DNA of 64,000 nucleotides from JAAYHV01 sp964400515 (lineage in GTDB: Bacteria > Bacillota > Clostridia > Peptostreptococcales > Anaerovoracaceae), in the NCBI GenBank assembly GCA_964400515.1, contig CAYNTJ010000001.1:124001-188000 (forward strand), written 5' to 3'. The notes beneath the pieces were generated by a model. The model saw nothing but the letters and a program-made list of their open reading frames with translations, ran no database searches and was not told the origin of the DNA. How positions within the stretch are numbered: the stretch's first letter is position 1; every line of letters begins with the position of its first letter. Positions 8,715 to 17,059 of the stretch are shown here, one piece after another. Both the position numbers and the translations under genes were made by a program.

Positions 8715-9734
8715 ATGAAGAAATTATTGGTGATTGCGTTATCAATGATTATGGTTCTGTCATTAGCCGCATGCGGTGGTGATGGTGAAAATGAGGGAAA
8801 TGAAGCTGTAGTTATACATTTTGGTTCTACCGTTTCTACCACTCATGATTGGTACGTATGTGCTCAAACATTTAAAGAAACTGTGGAAGAGCAATCTAAC
8901 GGAGAAATCGAAGTCGTTTTGGATTTCGGTGGCGTACACGGAAGTGACAAAGAACATGTAGAAGCTGTTGCTGCAGGTACATTGGATATGAGTATTGACT
9001 CTACCGTAGGTACAGATGCAGTGGTTACAGAATTAGGTTTTCTTAATTTACCATATCTAATGACCAGTTTTGAAGAAGTAGACGAATTATTCTTTAACGG
9101 TTGGATGGGTGAAAAAGCAACTGAATTATGTGCTGCAAAAGGAGTTAAAGTTCTTGGATGGACTGACTGCGATTTCAGATGGATGACAAATTCAGAAAAA
9201 CCTATTACATCAGCAGCAGATTTAAAAGGTATGAAATTAAGAGTTCCTGAAGCTCCTATTTACATTTCTTTCTTCACAAATCTAGGCTGTACACCTACAC
9301 CTATTGCTTTCACTGATTTACCTTCTGCTTTACAGCAAAAAGTTGTAGCTGGTCAGGACAATGGTCCTATACTTACTTACACGGCTAATTTATATCAATT
9401 CCAGCCTTACATGACTATGACTAATCATGCTTATGCACCGGCAGGAGTTTACTTTAACCCAGATAAGTTTGACAGCTTAACAGCAGAACAACAAACTATA
9501 CTTCAAGATGCTGCTACTGCTTACTGCGAAGATGTTAAACAATCAGTAAGAAACAGCACTCAGGAAATCATTGAAAAAATGGAAGCTGAAGGCGTAACTA
9601 TTATCGAAACTACAGATACTTTAGATGCAGAAATGAGAGCTGCAGCAGAAAAAGTATGGCAGGACGAAGATATTACTCAATACTATGATCAAGAAGCAGT
9701 TGCTAGAATCTTAGAAGAAGCAGGTTTGAACTAA
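8715..9734 (+). CDS. dctP: TRAP transporter substrate-binding lipoprotein DctP
   Basis: Extracytoplasmic solute receptor of a TRAP transporter, 339 residues. Lipoprotein signal MKKLLVIALSMIMVLSLAAC, so it is anchored outside the membrane in a Gram-positive cell. The mature protein has the DctP fold, with GMKLRVPEAP carrying the conserved Arg that binds the substrate carboxylate, and a C-terminal helical end. TRAP receptors take organic or sugar acids. Its promoter shares a regulatory region with a sugar-acid dehydratase gene, so the ligand is probably that dehydratase's substrate. AGGAGG 8 bases before ATG. Confidence 0.93.
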   Translation: MKKLLVIALSMIMVLSLAACGGDGENEGNEAVVIHFGSTVSTTHDWYVCAQTFKETVEEQSNGEIEVVLDFGGVHGSDKEHVEAVAAGTLDMSIDSTVGTDAVVTELGFLNLPYLMTSFEEVDELFFNGWMGEKATELCAAKGVKVLGWTDCDFRWMTNSEKPITSAADLKGMKLRVPEAPIYISFFTNLGCTPTPIAFTDLPSALQQKVVAGQDNGPILTYTANLYQFQPYMTMTNHAYAPAGVYFNPDKFDSLTAEQQTILQDAATAYCEDVKQSVRNSTQEIIEKMEAEGVTIIETTDTLDAEMRAAAEKVWQDEDITQYYDQEAVARILEEAGLN

Positions 9735-9760
9735 TTTAATTTAAACCAACTTAATTATTT

Positions 9761-9790
9761 ACAGTAGCTGAGCTTATCGCCGGCTACTGT
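9761..9790 (+). terminator. intercistronic stem-loop after dctP
   Basis: ACAGTAG / CTACTGT stem with a GC-containing loop and only a weak T-stretch, between dctP and dctQ. Such structures usually allow partial read-through or protect the upstream message, giving more receptor than permease. Confidence 0.5.
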
Positions 9791-9893
9791 ATTGCTTTAA
9801 GGATTAAATCATCATTTATTAAGTTGTATTGTTAACTTCCTATTTAAATCGTTAACAGATATTAACAAGATGAAAAAAATAAGGAGTACCATT

Positions 9894-10439
9894 ATGGAAA
9901 AAAACAAGGTCCAAACTATTGGAGATGGTATTTGTTGGCTCGAGGAACAAGTTACATGGATTTCATTCTTAATAATGCTTGGGTTGTTACTGATTCAAGT
10001 CCTATTACGTTATGTATTAAACATGCCTTTAGCTTGGGCGGAGGAAATTGTAAGATTTGTTTATATAGGTGTTAGTTTTACAGGAGCAGCCGTTGCTGTA
10101 AGAAGAACCGAACACATTACTATCAACATTATACCGTTATTATTTAACAAAATATTTAAACATGATGAACGTAAGGTAAATCTAACCCTGGATGTATTAG
10201 ATATACTGGCATTCATCATATGCAGTCTATTCTGGGTATATATTACAAAAGCCGTGGGCAATTATATGCTTGAAACCAAGGAAGGCGCAATGCTTACAGT
10301 TGCTATGCAGTGGCCAATGTGGATAGTTTATCTGCCTATCGTGCTTTCGGGAGTCATGATCGTTCTACATTATGTATTAAATATATTTGAAAAGTTCATT
10401 GAAATGAAAAATACATTAAAAGGAGGTGCCGCACAATGA
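9894..10439 (+). CDS. dctQ: TRAP transporter small permease DctQ
   Basis: Small membrane subunit of the TRAP transporter, 181 residues with four membrane helices. Conserved DctQ feature LAWAEEIVRF near residue 45. An upstream in-frame ATG at 9870 exists, but AAGGAG (9881-9886) is 7 bases from the ATG at 9894, which is the likelier start. The stop overlaps the start of dctM by 4 bases (ATGA), so translation is coupled. Confidence 0.9.
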   Translation: MEKNKVQTIGDGICWLEEQVTWISFLIMLGLLLIQVLLRYVLNMPLAWAEEIVRFVYIGVSFTGAAVAVRRTEHITINIIPLLFNKIFKHDERKVNLTLDVLDILAFIICSLFWVYITKAVGNYMLETKEGAMLTVAMQWPMWIVYLPIVLSGVMIVLHYVLNIFEKFIEMKNTLKGGAAQ

Positions 10440-11734
10440 TTTATCTTGGATTATTCCTCTTAATGTTTTTAACCCTGGCATTAATTAGGGTACCTATACC
10501 TTTTGCTATGGGTATAGCTTCAGTATTAACTATGGTTTATGCGGATTTAAATATATTATCAATTCCTATGTCAGTTGCCAATTCATTAAACGTATTTACT
10601 TGGCTCGCAATTCCGGCATTCATTTTTGCAGGGGATCTTATGGCAGCTACGGGTATTGCAACCGCCATAATGACCTTTGCCAAATCAATAATAGGAAGAC
10701 TTAGGGGCGCAGCCGGTGCAGTAACTGTAGTTACATGTATGCTATTTGGCGCAATAACAGGCTCATCCTTAGCAACAATAACAGGTATAGGTGGTATGAT
10801 GCTACCTGAACTAGAAAAAGAAGGTTATGACAAAAAATACAGCACAGCATTGATTTCAGCTTGCGGTTTCCTGGGTATATTAATACCCCCTTCCATACCG
10901 GGTATCATCTATGCTATGATGTCAGGACAAAACTTGATGAAGGTATGGTTATGCACCATAACTCCGGGTATACTCCTTGGACTTTTATACATAGTTATAA
11001 ACTACATCACCTACGGTAAAAAGGAAAAGAAAGTAACAGAACCTTTCGTTTTTAAGGATTACTCATTAGGTATAGCAAAGGCCACATGGTCTTCCCTAAT
11101 AGCCCTTATGATGCCGGTTATTATCTTCTATGGCATATATGGCGGTATATTTACTCCTACTGAAGCCGGTGCTGTTGCAGTTTTCTACGGACTGTTGGTG
11201 GGCTGGATAATACTACCCCTCAAAAAACAGGGATGGCCTAAAAAGAAGTTCACCCTATTGGTTAAAGATGCGGCCATTACCTCTGCTACCATAGCAATGC
11301 TTAATGTATTTGCCGCCGTTGCGGGTAAGATGGTAACATTTACCAGGATTCCTGAAATGCTTACTAACACCATGCTGGAAATAACCGATTCCAAAATCAT
11401 ATTCCTACTGATACTTAATGTTTTACTGATTATAGTTGGTATGTTTATGGAAACAAACAGCAGTATATTACTTTTAGGACCGATACTAATACCTGTTGCA
11501 ATGTCATTTAATGTGGATCCTATACATTTCGCATCAATAATGCTGCTTAATTTGGAAATAGGAATGATAACTCCACCATTTGCAGCTAACCTATTCGTGG
11601 GATGTAAGGTTGGAAAGCTAAACATGGATGAGGTTTTACCTCATATGATACCGTTTTATGTGGCAGCCTTTATAGTGCTTATGATAACGACTTATGTACC
11701 TTCATTCGCCATGTTCTTACCTAACTTAATTTAA
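10436..11734 (+). CDS. dctM: TRAP transporter large permease DctM
   Basis: 432-residue permease of the TRAP transporter, about 12 membrane segments, using an ion gradient for uptake. Typical pieces are IPAFIFAGDLMAATGIA, GSSLATITGIGGMMLPE and IGMITPPFAANLFVG near the C-terminus. Full length for the family. Third gene of dctPQM; an intrinsic terminator follows. Regulated with the receptor by sigma-54. Confidence 0.93.
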   Translation: MIYLGLFLLMFLTLALIRVPIPFAMGIASVLTMVYADLNILSIPMSVANSLNVFTWLAIPAFIFAGDLMAATGIATAIMTFAKSIIGRLRGAAGAVTVVTCMLFGAITGSSLATITGIGGMMLPELEKEGYDKKYSTALISACGFLGILIPPSIPGIIYAMMSGQNLMKVWLCTITPGILLGLLYIVINYITYGKKEKKVTEPFVFKDYSLGIAKATWSSLIALMMPVIIFYGIYGGIFTPTEAGAVAVFYGLLVGWIILPLKKQGWPKKKFTLLVKDAAITSATIAMLNVFAAVAGKMVTFTRIPEMLTNTMLEITDSKIIFLLILNVLLIIVGMFMETNSSILLLGPILIPVAMSFNVDPIHFASIMLLNLEIGMITPPFAANLFVGCKVGKLNMDEVLPHMIPFYVAAFIVLMITTYVPSFAMFLPNLI

Positions 11735-11750
11735 TAAAGTATTAGAATAG

Positions 11751-11781
11751 AAGGCTTGGGCAAAATGCCCAAGCCTTTTTT
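11751..11781 (+). terminator. terminator of dctPQM
   Basis: Perfect stem AAGGCTTGGGCA / TGCCCAAGCCTT with an AAA loop followed by TTTT, 16 bases after the dctM stop. Confidence 0.9.
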
Positions 11782-11790
11782 AATAAGTAA

Positions 11791-11820
11791 TCAGCCCGGA
11801 GCACTTTTGCTCCGGGCTGA
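11791..11820 (-). terminator. terminator of the 12-gene fermentation operon
   Basis: 13-bp perfect stem TCAGCCCGGAGCA / TGCTCCGGGCTGA with a 4-base loop, 40 bases beyond the abfD stop on the minus strand, followed there by a T-rich stretch (TTACTTATT). With the dctM terminator it separates the two convergent operons. Confidence 0.75.
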
Positions 11821-11859
11821 TTGATATTAAAGGAGTGTAATAATTAATTACTAGTATTA

Positions 11860-13338
11860 TTATTTCTCTATTCTTGCGATTGCTTTAGCTAATTCCTTTT
11901 TCCCTTGGATATTACCCTGCCTTGCAATCATTATTCTTTGTGCCTGAGGAGAACCTGCTCCATGCATGGATTCTGTTCTGTATCCTACCGCCGCTGTACC
12001 TAAGCATAGGTTTTCTAAAAGTCTCATGACCTTAATTCTTTCCTCAGTGCTGCAAATACCATTACCCACAAAGTATTTCTCGCAGATGTCTCCGATTGTT
12101 TCTCCGTTTCTTCCCACCTTAAGGTTGGATTTAAAATCCTTTTGTGAAGGTAATGTAACCATCATTCCCCCGGCTATATCTTCTGCTAATCTTACAATTT
12201 CATAAGGGAATCTTGTTATATTCTGTTTACAAACATTTGCAAGCAACAAATCTATTATATAACCGCCGGATGCCGTTTTATGTCCTTCCGTAGAGCATGC
12301 AATACCGCAACTGTAAAGGGTTTCATTTAGATGAGTCATTTCAATAAGCTTATCCTTTACCGCAGAGGCTTTTTCTACGCCGTTATATTCCGCAGCTAGG
12401 GCGGCAGCTCCAATTACAACATCACCTACCCCTACTTTACAACCCCCATAGGACTGTCTGTGGAAGCCCGCAAATCTTTCCACCAGCATTCCGGCAAAGT
12501 CGTATTCCCCATTCATGAAAATATATTCATTAGGTACAAAGACATCATCAAAAACCACCAATGCTTCTTGGCCACCGAATTGACTGTTACCCACATCAAT
12601 ATCCGATATATCTTCCAGCTTTCTTGTATCACATGATTGTCTGCCATAGACCATATACATGCCCTCTGCGTCACTTGGACAAGCAAATGATACAGCAAAA
12701 TCTTTATCTAAAGGACCCATGGAAATAGTAGGCATTACCAAGTGCCAATGGGAGTTAATAGAGCCTGTCTGGTGACATTTTGCCCCCCTTACTACTATTC
12801 CATCTTCCCTTCTTTCTACAACCCTTAGGAACAAATCCAAGTCCTCCTGATCGTGGGGTGCTTTAGCTCTGTTTCCTTTAGGATCTGTCATCGCTCCGTC
12901 CACTGTTAGATCTTCCCTTTGCACCATCTTTAAAAACTCTTTAAAGTTTTCATGATATTTTGTACCATATTTTTCATCAATCTCGAAGGTAGTTGAATAT
13001 TCTGCATTAAACGCATCCATGCCAACACACCTTTGGAAACAACTGGCGGTTTTTTGGCCTAAAAGTCTTTGCATTTTAACTTTCTTTTTCAAGTCTTCTG
13101 TATTTTGATGAATATTTGTGAATCTATTCACTTTTTCCCCGGTCATGTGGGATGTTGCCGTCATTAAATCCTCATATTCAGGTTTATGCGCCAACTCATA
13201 AGTCATGGCCACACAATTTATCGACGGTCTTATGATTGGATGATCCACCCAGTTATCAATTTTCTCACCAAACATATAGACTCTAGTATTCAGTTTTCTT
13301 AGACTCTCTATATATTGAGCCCCTGTCATCATAGTCAT
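11860..13338 (-). CDS. abfD: 4-hydroxybutyryl-CoA dehydratase / vinylacetyl-CoA isomerase
   Basis: FAD- and [4Fe-4S]-containing radical enzyme converting 4-hydroxybutyryl-CoA to crotonyl-CoA. The 492 residues follow the Clostridium aminobutyricum enzyme closely as I recall it, including N-terminal AQYIESLRKLNTRVYMFGEK and C-terminal SMHGAGSPQAQRIMIARQGN. The cluster ligands are all present, shifted by one residue: Cys100 and Cys104 in SCFQRC, His293 in GFHRQS and Cys300 in YGGCKVG. This is the true dehydratase, not a 4-hydroxyphenylacetate hydroxylase. Last gene of the sigma-54 operon; AGGAGG 5 bases before ATG. Crt, Hbd and thiolase of the same operon would take crotonyl-CoA to acetyl-CoA. 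Confidence 0.95.
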   Translation of the reverse strand: MTMMTGAQYIESLRKLNTRVYMFGEKIDNWVDHPIIRPSINCVAMTYELAHKPEYEDLMTATSHMTGEKVNRFTNIHQNTEDLKKKVKMQRLLGQKTASCFQRCVGMDAFNAEYSTTFEIDEKYGTKYHENFKEFLKMVQREDLTVDGAMTDPKGNRAKAPHDQEDLDLFLRVVERREDGIVVRGAKCHQTGSINSHWHLVMPTISMGPLDKDFAVSFACPSDAEGMYMVYGRQSCDTRKLEDISDIDVGNSQFGGQEALVVFDDVFVPNEYIFMNGEYDFAGMLVERFAGFHRQSYGGCKVGVGDVVIGAAALAAEYNGVEKASAVKDKLIEMTHLNETLYSCGIACSTEGHKTASGGYIIDLLLANVCKQNITRFPYEIVRLAEDIAGGMMVTLPSQKDFKSNLKVGRNGETIGDICEKYFVGNGICSTEERIKVMRLLENLCLGTAAVGYRTESMHGAGSPQAQRIMIARQGNIQGKKELAKAIARIEK

Positions 13339-13354
13339 AATATCCTCCTATTCG

Positions 13355-14674
13355 TTATTTGATATATATCTGACCGGCACTTTTCCTATATTCATCAAAA
13401 TCCTTTTTAAGCTGCTCTCTGAATTTAGGATGTGCAATGTTTATAAGCTGTTCACTTCTTTCTGTTATGGACTTTCCAAATAGGTCTGCTATACCATATT
13501 CCGTTACCACATAATGAACATCATTTCTTGTGGTAGTAACCGGTGTCCCCGGTTTTAATACCGCTACTATTCTTGATATGGTATCATTTTTAGTGGTTGA
13601 CGGTAATGCAATAATTGGCTTACCATGATATGATTCCTCTGCTCCTCTTATGAAGTCCTGCTGTCCGCCTACTCCGGAAAACATTTTGTTTCCTATGGAA
13701 TCCGCAACTATTTGTCCCATCAAATCCACCTCAATTGCAGAGTTTATTGCCACCACATTGTCATTTTGAGAAATATTGCCTACGCTATTTGTAAAGTTTA
13801 CAGGCATCAATTGAATCATAGGATTATAGTCTACATATTTATATAAATCCTTGGTTCCCTGAACAAAAGTTGCCACTATTTTGCCGGGATAAAGCTTTTT
13901 CTTACTTCCGTTCACCACACCTTTTTCAATCAAATGAATAAGGTTATCAGAAAACACCTCTGTATGTATTCCCAAATCCTTTTTGTCCTCTAAAAACTTA
14001 AGGATTGCATTTGGAACTGTCCCTTGCCCCATCTGAAGGCATGCTCCATCTTCTATTAAAGTAGAGATATTATACCCTATTTTTTCTGCTATCGGATCAT
14101 CACTGGAAATAAGGGGTAATTCATATATATCTTCATCATATTCCACAAAATAGTCTATTTCCGAAACATGGATCTTGGTTTCTCCCAGAATATGCGGAAC
14201 ATTTTTGTTCACCTGAGCTATGGTTATTCTTGCTCTTTCTATCACTGCTCTGGTTTGGTCACATGAGGTTCCCATGAAAACATAGCCATCTTCGTCGGGG
14301 GGTGTAACTTGAATAAGTCCCACATCCACAGGCAGATAACCATCTCTGATTGCAATTGGTTGTGCAAAAAAATGTATAGGTATTATTTCTCCTCTTCCTT
14401 CCTGGCAACAGACTCTGTTATTTTTCCCCAGGAAAAAGGAATCAACCCTAAAATGCTTATAGCATTCGGGAACTGCATATGGTGCATCTCCGATATTAAG
14501 ACCTTGAAGTATTCCCACATTTTCAAATTGGTCTTTCATCTCCACAAGCTTTCTAAACAAATACTTAGGCTCATCTGCAGCATGGGAAGGCACCACCTCT
14601 TCTCCATTTCTTATTTGTCCTAATGCTTCCTCCGCCGTAACAACACGGCTACTATAAATTTCTTTCCAATTCAT
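13355..14674 (-). CDS. CoA-transferase, 4-hydroxybutyrate CoA-transferase family
   Basis: 439 residues of the acetyl-CoA hydrolase/4-hydroxybutyrate CoA-transferase family, which transfers CoA from acetyl-CoA to a carboxylate through a glutamyl-CoA ester. Glu239 in GIHTEVFSD lines up with the catalytic Glu of C. aminobutyricum AbfT, and the FSGVGGQQDFIRGA glycine motif is present. It differs clearly from AbfT in the N-terminal half, so the acceptor may not be plain 4-hydroxybutyrate. Lying between abfD and the 2-hydroxyacyl-CoA dehydratase genes, it may activate the (R)-2-hydroxy acid (inference). Confidence 0.85.
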   Translation of the reverse strand: MNWKEIYSSRVVTAEEALGQIRNGEEVVPSHAADEPKYLFRKLVEMKDQFENVGILQGLNIGDAPYAVPECYKHFRVDSFFLGKNNRVCCQEGRGEIIPIHFFAQPIAIRDGYLPVDVGLIQVTPPDEDGYVFMGTSCDQTRAVIERARITIAQVNKNVPHILGETKIHVSEIDYFVEYDEDIYELPLISSDDPIAEKIGYNISTLIEDGACLQMGQGTVPNAILKFLEDKKDLGIHTEVFSDNLIHLIEKGVVNGSKKKLYPGKIVATFVQGTKDLYKYVDYNPMIQLMPVNFTNSVGNISQNDNVVAINSAIEVDLMGQIVADSIGNKMFSGVGGQQDFIRGAEESYHGKPIIALPSTTKNDTISRIVAVLKPGTPVTTTRNDVHYVVTEYGIADLFGKSITERSEQLINIAHPKFREQLKKDFDEYRKSAGQIYIK

Positions 14675-14699
14675 TTCTCTTGTCCTTTCTGTTTATGTA

Positions 14700-15128
14700 T
14701 TAACGCATAGCCAATGTCACGTTACCAACGCATGCCAGTTCATCATCTTTATATACCTTAGCTTCGCATGTAACCACAGCCTTTTCGGCCTTTTCCAGCA
14801 ATATCTCAGATGTTATGGTAATGGTATCCCCGGGAATTATTTTTTTTAAGAATTTCACCTTATCAATCCCAATGAATAAAGGTACTTTATTTGCATATCT
14901 TTCCATGGAAAGCAGTAATACATCAGAAGTTTGTGCCATTATTTCCACTGTATAAACCCCGGGTAATACAGGCTCCTTTGGGAAATGTCCTTTGAATATT
15001 TCCCTCTCAGGGGACACATAAAAACTGGTCTTGATGCTCTTTTCTTCTTGCAATTCAATAACTTCATCTATTAATAGCATGGGGTCCCTATGAGGTATTA
15101 TTTTTTTGATACCTTCTCTATCAATCAT
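14700..15128 (-). CDS. FabZ-like (hot-dog) thioester dehydratase
   Basis: 142 residues with the FabZ hot-dog fold: IPHRDPMLLIDEV at the N-terminus, then GHFPKEPVLPGVYTVEIMAQ with catalytic His48 and Glu62 both kept. FabZ enzymes dehydrate 3-hydroxyacyl thioesters. No other fatty-acid genes are near; it is embedded in a CoA-thioester operon, so it probably hydrates or dehydrates a CoA ester. Start chosen at MIDREG, preceded by GGAGG at 9 bases; a longer frame reaches 15191. Its start overlaps the end of the activator gene by 8 bases, implying coupled translation. Confidence 0.8.
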   Translation of the reverse strand: MIDREGIKKIIPHRDPMLLIDEVIELQEEKSIKTSFYVSPEREIFKGHFPKEPVLPGVYTVEIMAQTSDVLLLSMERYANKVPLFIGIDKVKFLKKIIPGDTITITSEILLEKAEKAVVTCEAKVYKDDELACVGNVTLAMR

Positions 15129-15915
15129 TTTTTTCTGCCTCCATTTGTTTATATAAATCATGGGCAAAGGTAGCTGCGCCAATTGCACCAATGGCCTGAC
15201 AGTTTGGTAAAACCTCTATTTCTAAGCCCAATTCCTTCGATAAAGAATTTACCATATCTTCATTTAATGCAACCCCACCGGTCATAACAACTTTTGGAGC
15301 ATAACCTACCCTGTTACACATTCCCATTACTCGTTTTGCAATGGCAATATGAGCACCTTTTGCCACATTTTCTCTGCTTTCACCTGCTGACAGTCTTGAA
15401 ATGACTTCACTCTCGGCAAAAACCGTACACACGCTGCTTATTGATATCTCTTCTGTTGCTTTTTTTGCCATCTCTGATAAATCATCTAAGGTACAGCCTA
15501 AAACCCTTGCCATAACTTCCAGAAATCTTCCTGTTCCTGCGGCACATTTTTCGTTCATAACAAAATTATCAACCTGCATATTCTCGTTTAACTTGATTAC
15601 TTTAGAATCCTGCCCACCGATATCAACAATTGTCTTAACATCCTTGCTATAGTGCTGCACACCCTTGGCATGACAGGTTATTTCGGTTATCTGTCTATCC
15701 GCCTTGGCATAGGTCACTCTTCCGTACCCTGTCACAACTGTATATTTAATATCTTCTTCAGTAATTCCCGCTTGATTGATCGCTTCGGATACTACCTCTT
15801 TATGGGCATCTGTACCTGTTCCAAGATTCTTTACGGATATTCCTGCGATTTCATTTTCATCATTTAAAACAACAGCCTTAGATGATGATGAACCAATATC
15901 TAAACCTAAATACAT
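15121..15915 (-). CDS. 2-hydroxyacyl-CoA dehydratase activator (HgdC/BcrA ATPase family)
   Basis: ATP-driven 'archerase' that injects one electron into the 2-hydroxyacyl-CoA dehydratase. 264 residues with the ASKHA fold: DIGSSSSKAVV near the N-terminus, VDIGGQDSKV near 98, TGGVALN near 225. Cys124 (NEKCAAGTG) and Cys163 (SVCTVFAESE) match Cys127 and Cys166 of Acidaminococcus HgdC, which hold one [4Fe-4S] cluster between two monomers. AGGAGG before ATG. Follows the beta-subunit gene by 3 bases. Confidence 0.95.
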   Translation of the reverse strand: MYLGLDIGSSSSKAVVLNDENEIAGISVKNLGTGTDAHKEVVSEAINQAGITEEDIKYTVVTGYGRVTYAKADRQITEITCHAKGVQHYSKDVKTIVDIGGQDSKVIKLNENMQVDNFVMNEKCAAGTGRFLEVMARVLGCTLDDLSEMAKKATEEISISSVCTVFAESEVISRLSAGESRENVAKGAHIAIAKRVMGMCNRVGYAPKVVMTGGVALNEDMVNSLSKELGLEIEVLPNCQAIGAIGAATFAHDLYKQMEAEKND

Positions 15916-15918
15916 GAG

Positions 15919-17058
15919 CTACCTCCTCATCATTAGCATTTCAGAATAGCTTTGTATCCTTGTTCTGATTTGCTCATATGAAGTAATTTGCTGATCCAGT
16001 TCAAGATAAAGAATTGGTATCCCGGCAGCTTCAACTTCCTTTTTGTAAATTGGATAGTCGTACTCCTCGGGATCACAAAACTTCATCATAAACACCACAA
16101 CTCCGTCAGCGCTCTTGTCCTTAACCATTTCAATCAATCTGTCTCCCCTGGATTTCATGTATTCATAGAAGAATGTATCCCCCCTTTGGTCAGCAATCCT
16201 ACTAACCATTTTCTTCCATACACCTTCGGAATTGTCTTTTACTATTGTCCTCCATTGTCTGGATTCCTGTGCCAAGTCATCACCCACTAAAGCTATATTG
16301 TTATCATCAAATATATCAAGTATTTCCACCGGTTCTGATAACAAGCCTGTGGCAATTACTTTTGTTCCCCTAAACGGCTTCTTTTCCTCTTTATATAACC
16401 CATCAATAATTTTTTTAATATCCTTCGTATATCTTGCCTTATCTGCAAATTGACCCGCCTTTATTATAAGGTGTCTTCTTCTTGCAGTTATGATTTGAGG
16501 GTAATCCGATGCAACTTCAACAAATTCTCTCATGGCATTTCTGTATTCTTCATAAATTTCAAAGGATTTTTCTATATCTTCATCAAGTATTTCCTTATTG
16601 GAAAGCCTTGAGATTTCATCCCTTACCCTTTTAAATTCATCCTCCATATATTCAAATCCACATTCAATCGTCCTGTTTTGTGGATAAACAATGGGAATGA
16701 TGGGAATATTTGGTACCGCTACCTTCCAGTTTTCGCAAACACATTTTAAAGTATCGCAAAAGGTGGGAAGCACCACTGCTTCCAGCATGTTATATACACC
16801 CTTCATTCCATATTCTATGTTTGCTCTCATGATGGAGCAGCAAAAGCTTTGCAGATATTTATCAGCAAGCTTTAATTCTGTATTTCCACCCCACATGGCA
16901 ACAGGTAAATAGCCCGCTGCGTATATGATTTCCTCCGGAGTGTATATGGGGAAGCAACCTATAGCCCTTTTCCCGGTTTCTTTAATTTCCTTTATTACTG
17001 ATTTCTTAGGATGTAAGGCTTCCTCTTCTAATTTTTTTATAATATCTAAATATTCCAT
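15919..17058 (-). CDS. 2-hydroxyacyl-CoA dehydratase subunit B (HgdB family)
   Basis: 379-residue subunit of the radical [4Fe-4S] dehydratase that turns (R)-2-hydroxyacyl-CoA into 2-enoyl-CoA. Cys residues at the family positions: SFCCSIMRANIE (about 72), TFCDTLKC (about 100) and MKFCDPEEYDYP (about 331). The N-terminal KRAIGCFPIYTPEEIIYAAG is the family opening. Lies 1 base after the partner subunit and 3 before the activator. Substrate range (glutarate, lactate, phenyllactate, isocaproate or other) cannot be read from the sequence. Confidence 0.92.
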   Translation of the reverse strand: MEYLDIIKKLEEEALHPKKSVIKEIKETGKRAIGCFPIYTPEEIIYAAGYLPVAMWGGNTELKLADKYLQSFCCSIMRANIEYGMKGVYNMLEAVVLPTFCDTLKCVCENWKVAVPNIPIIPIVYPQNRTIECGFEYMEDEFKRVRDEISRLSNKEILDEDIEKSFEIYEEYRNAMREFVEVASDYPQIITARRRHLIIKAGQFADKARYTKDIKKIIDGLYKEEKKPFRGTKVIATGLLSEPVEILDIFDDNNIALVGDDLAQESRQWRTIVKDNSEGVWKKMVSRIADQRGDTFFYEYMKSRGDRLIEMVKDKSADGVVVFMMKFCDPEEYDYPIYKKEVEAAGIPILYLELDQQITSYEQIRTRIQSYSEMLMMRR

Positions 17059-17059
17059 G

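Noticed and set aside
11185..11625. 146-codon minus-strand frame inside dctM
   Set aside because: Shadow of a recognised membrane protein gene; no ribosome site or family motif.
15126..15191. Longer N-terminus for the FabZ-like protein (start at 15191)
   Set aside because: The extra 21 residues overlap the activator gene and lack a ribosome site; GGAGG precedes MIDREG.
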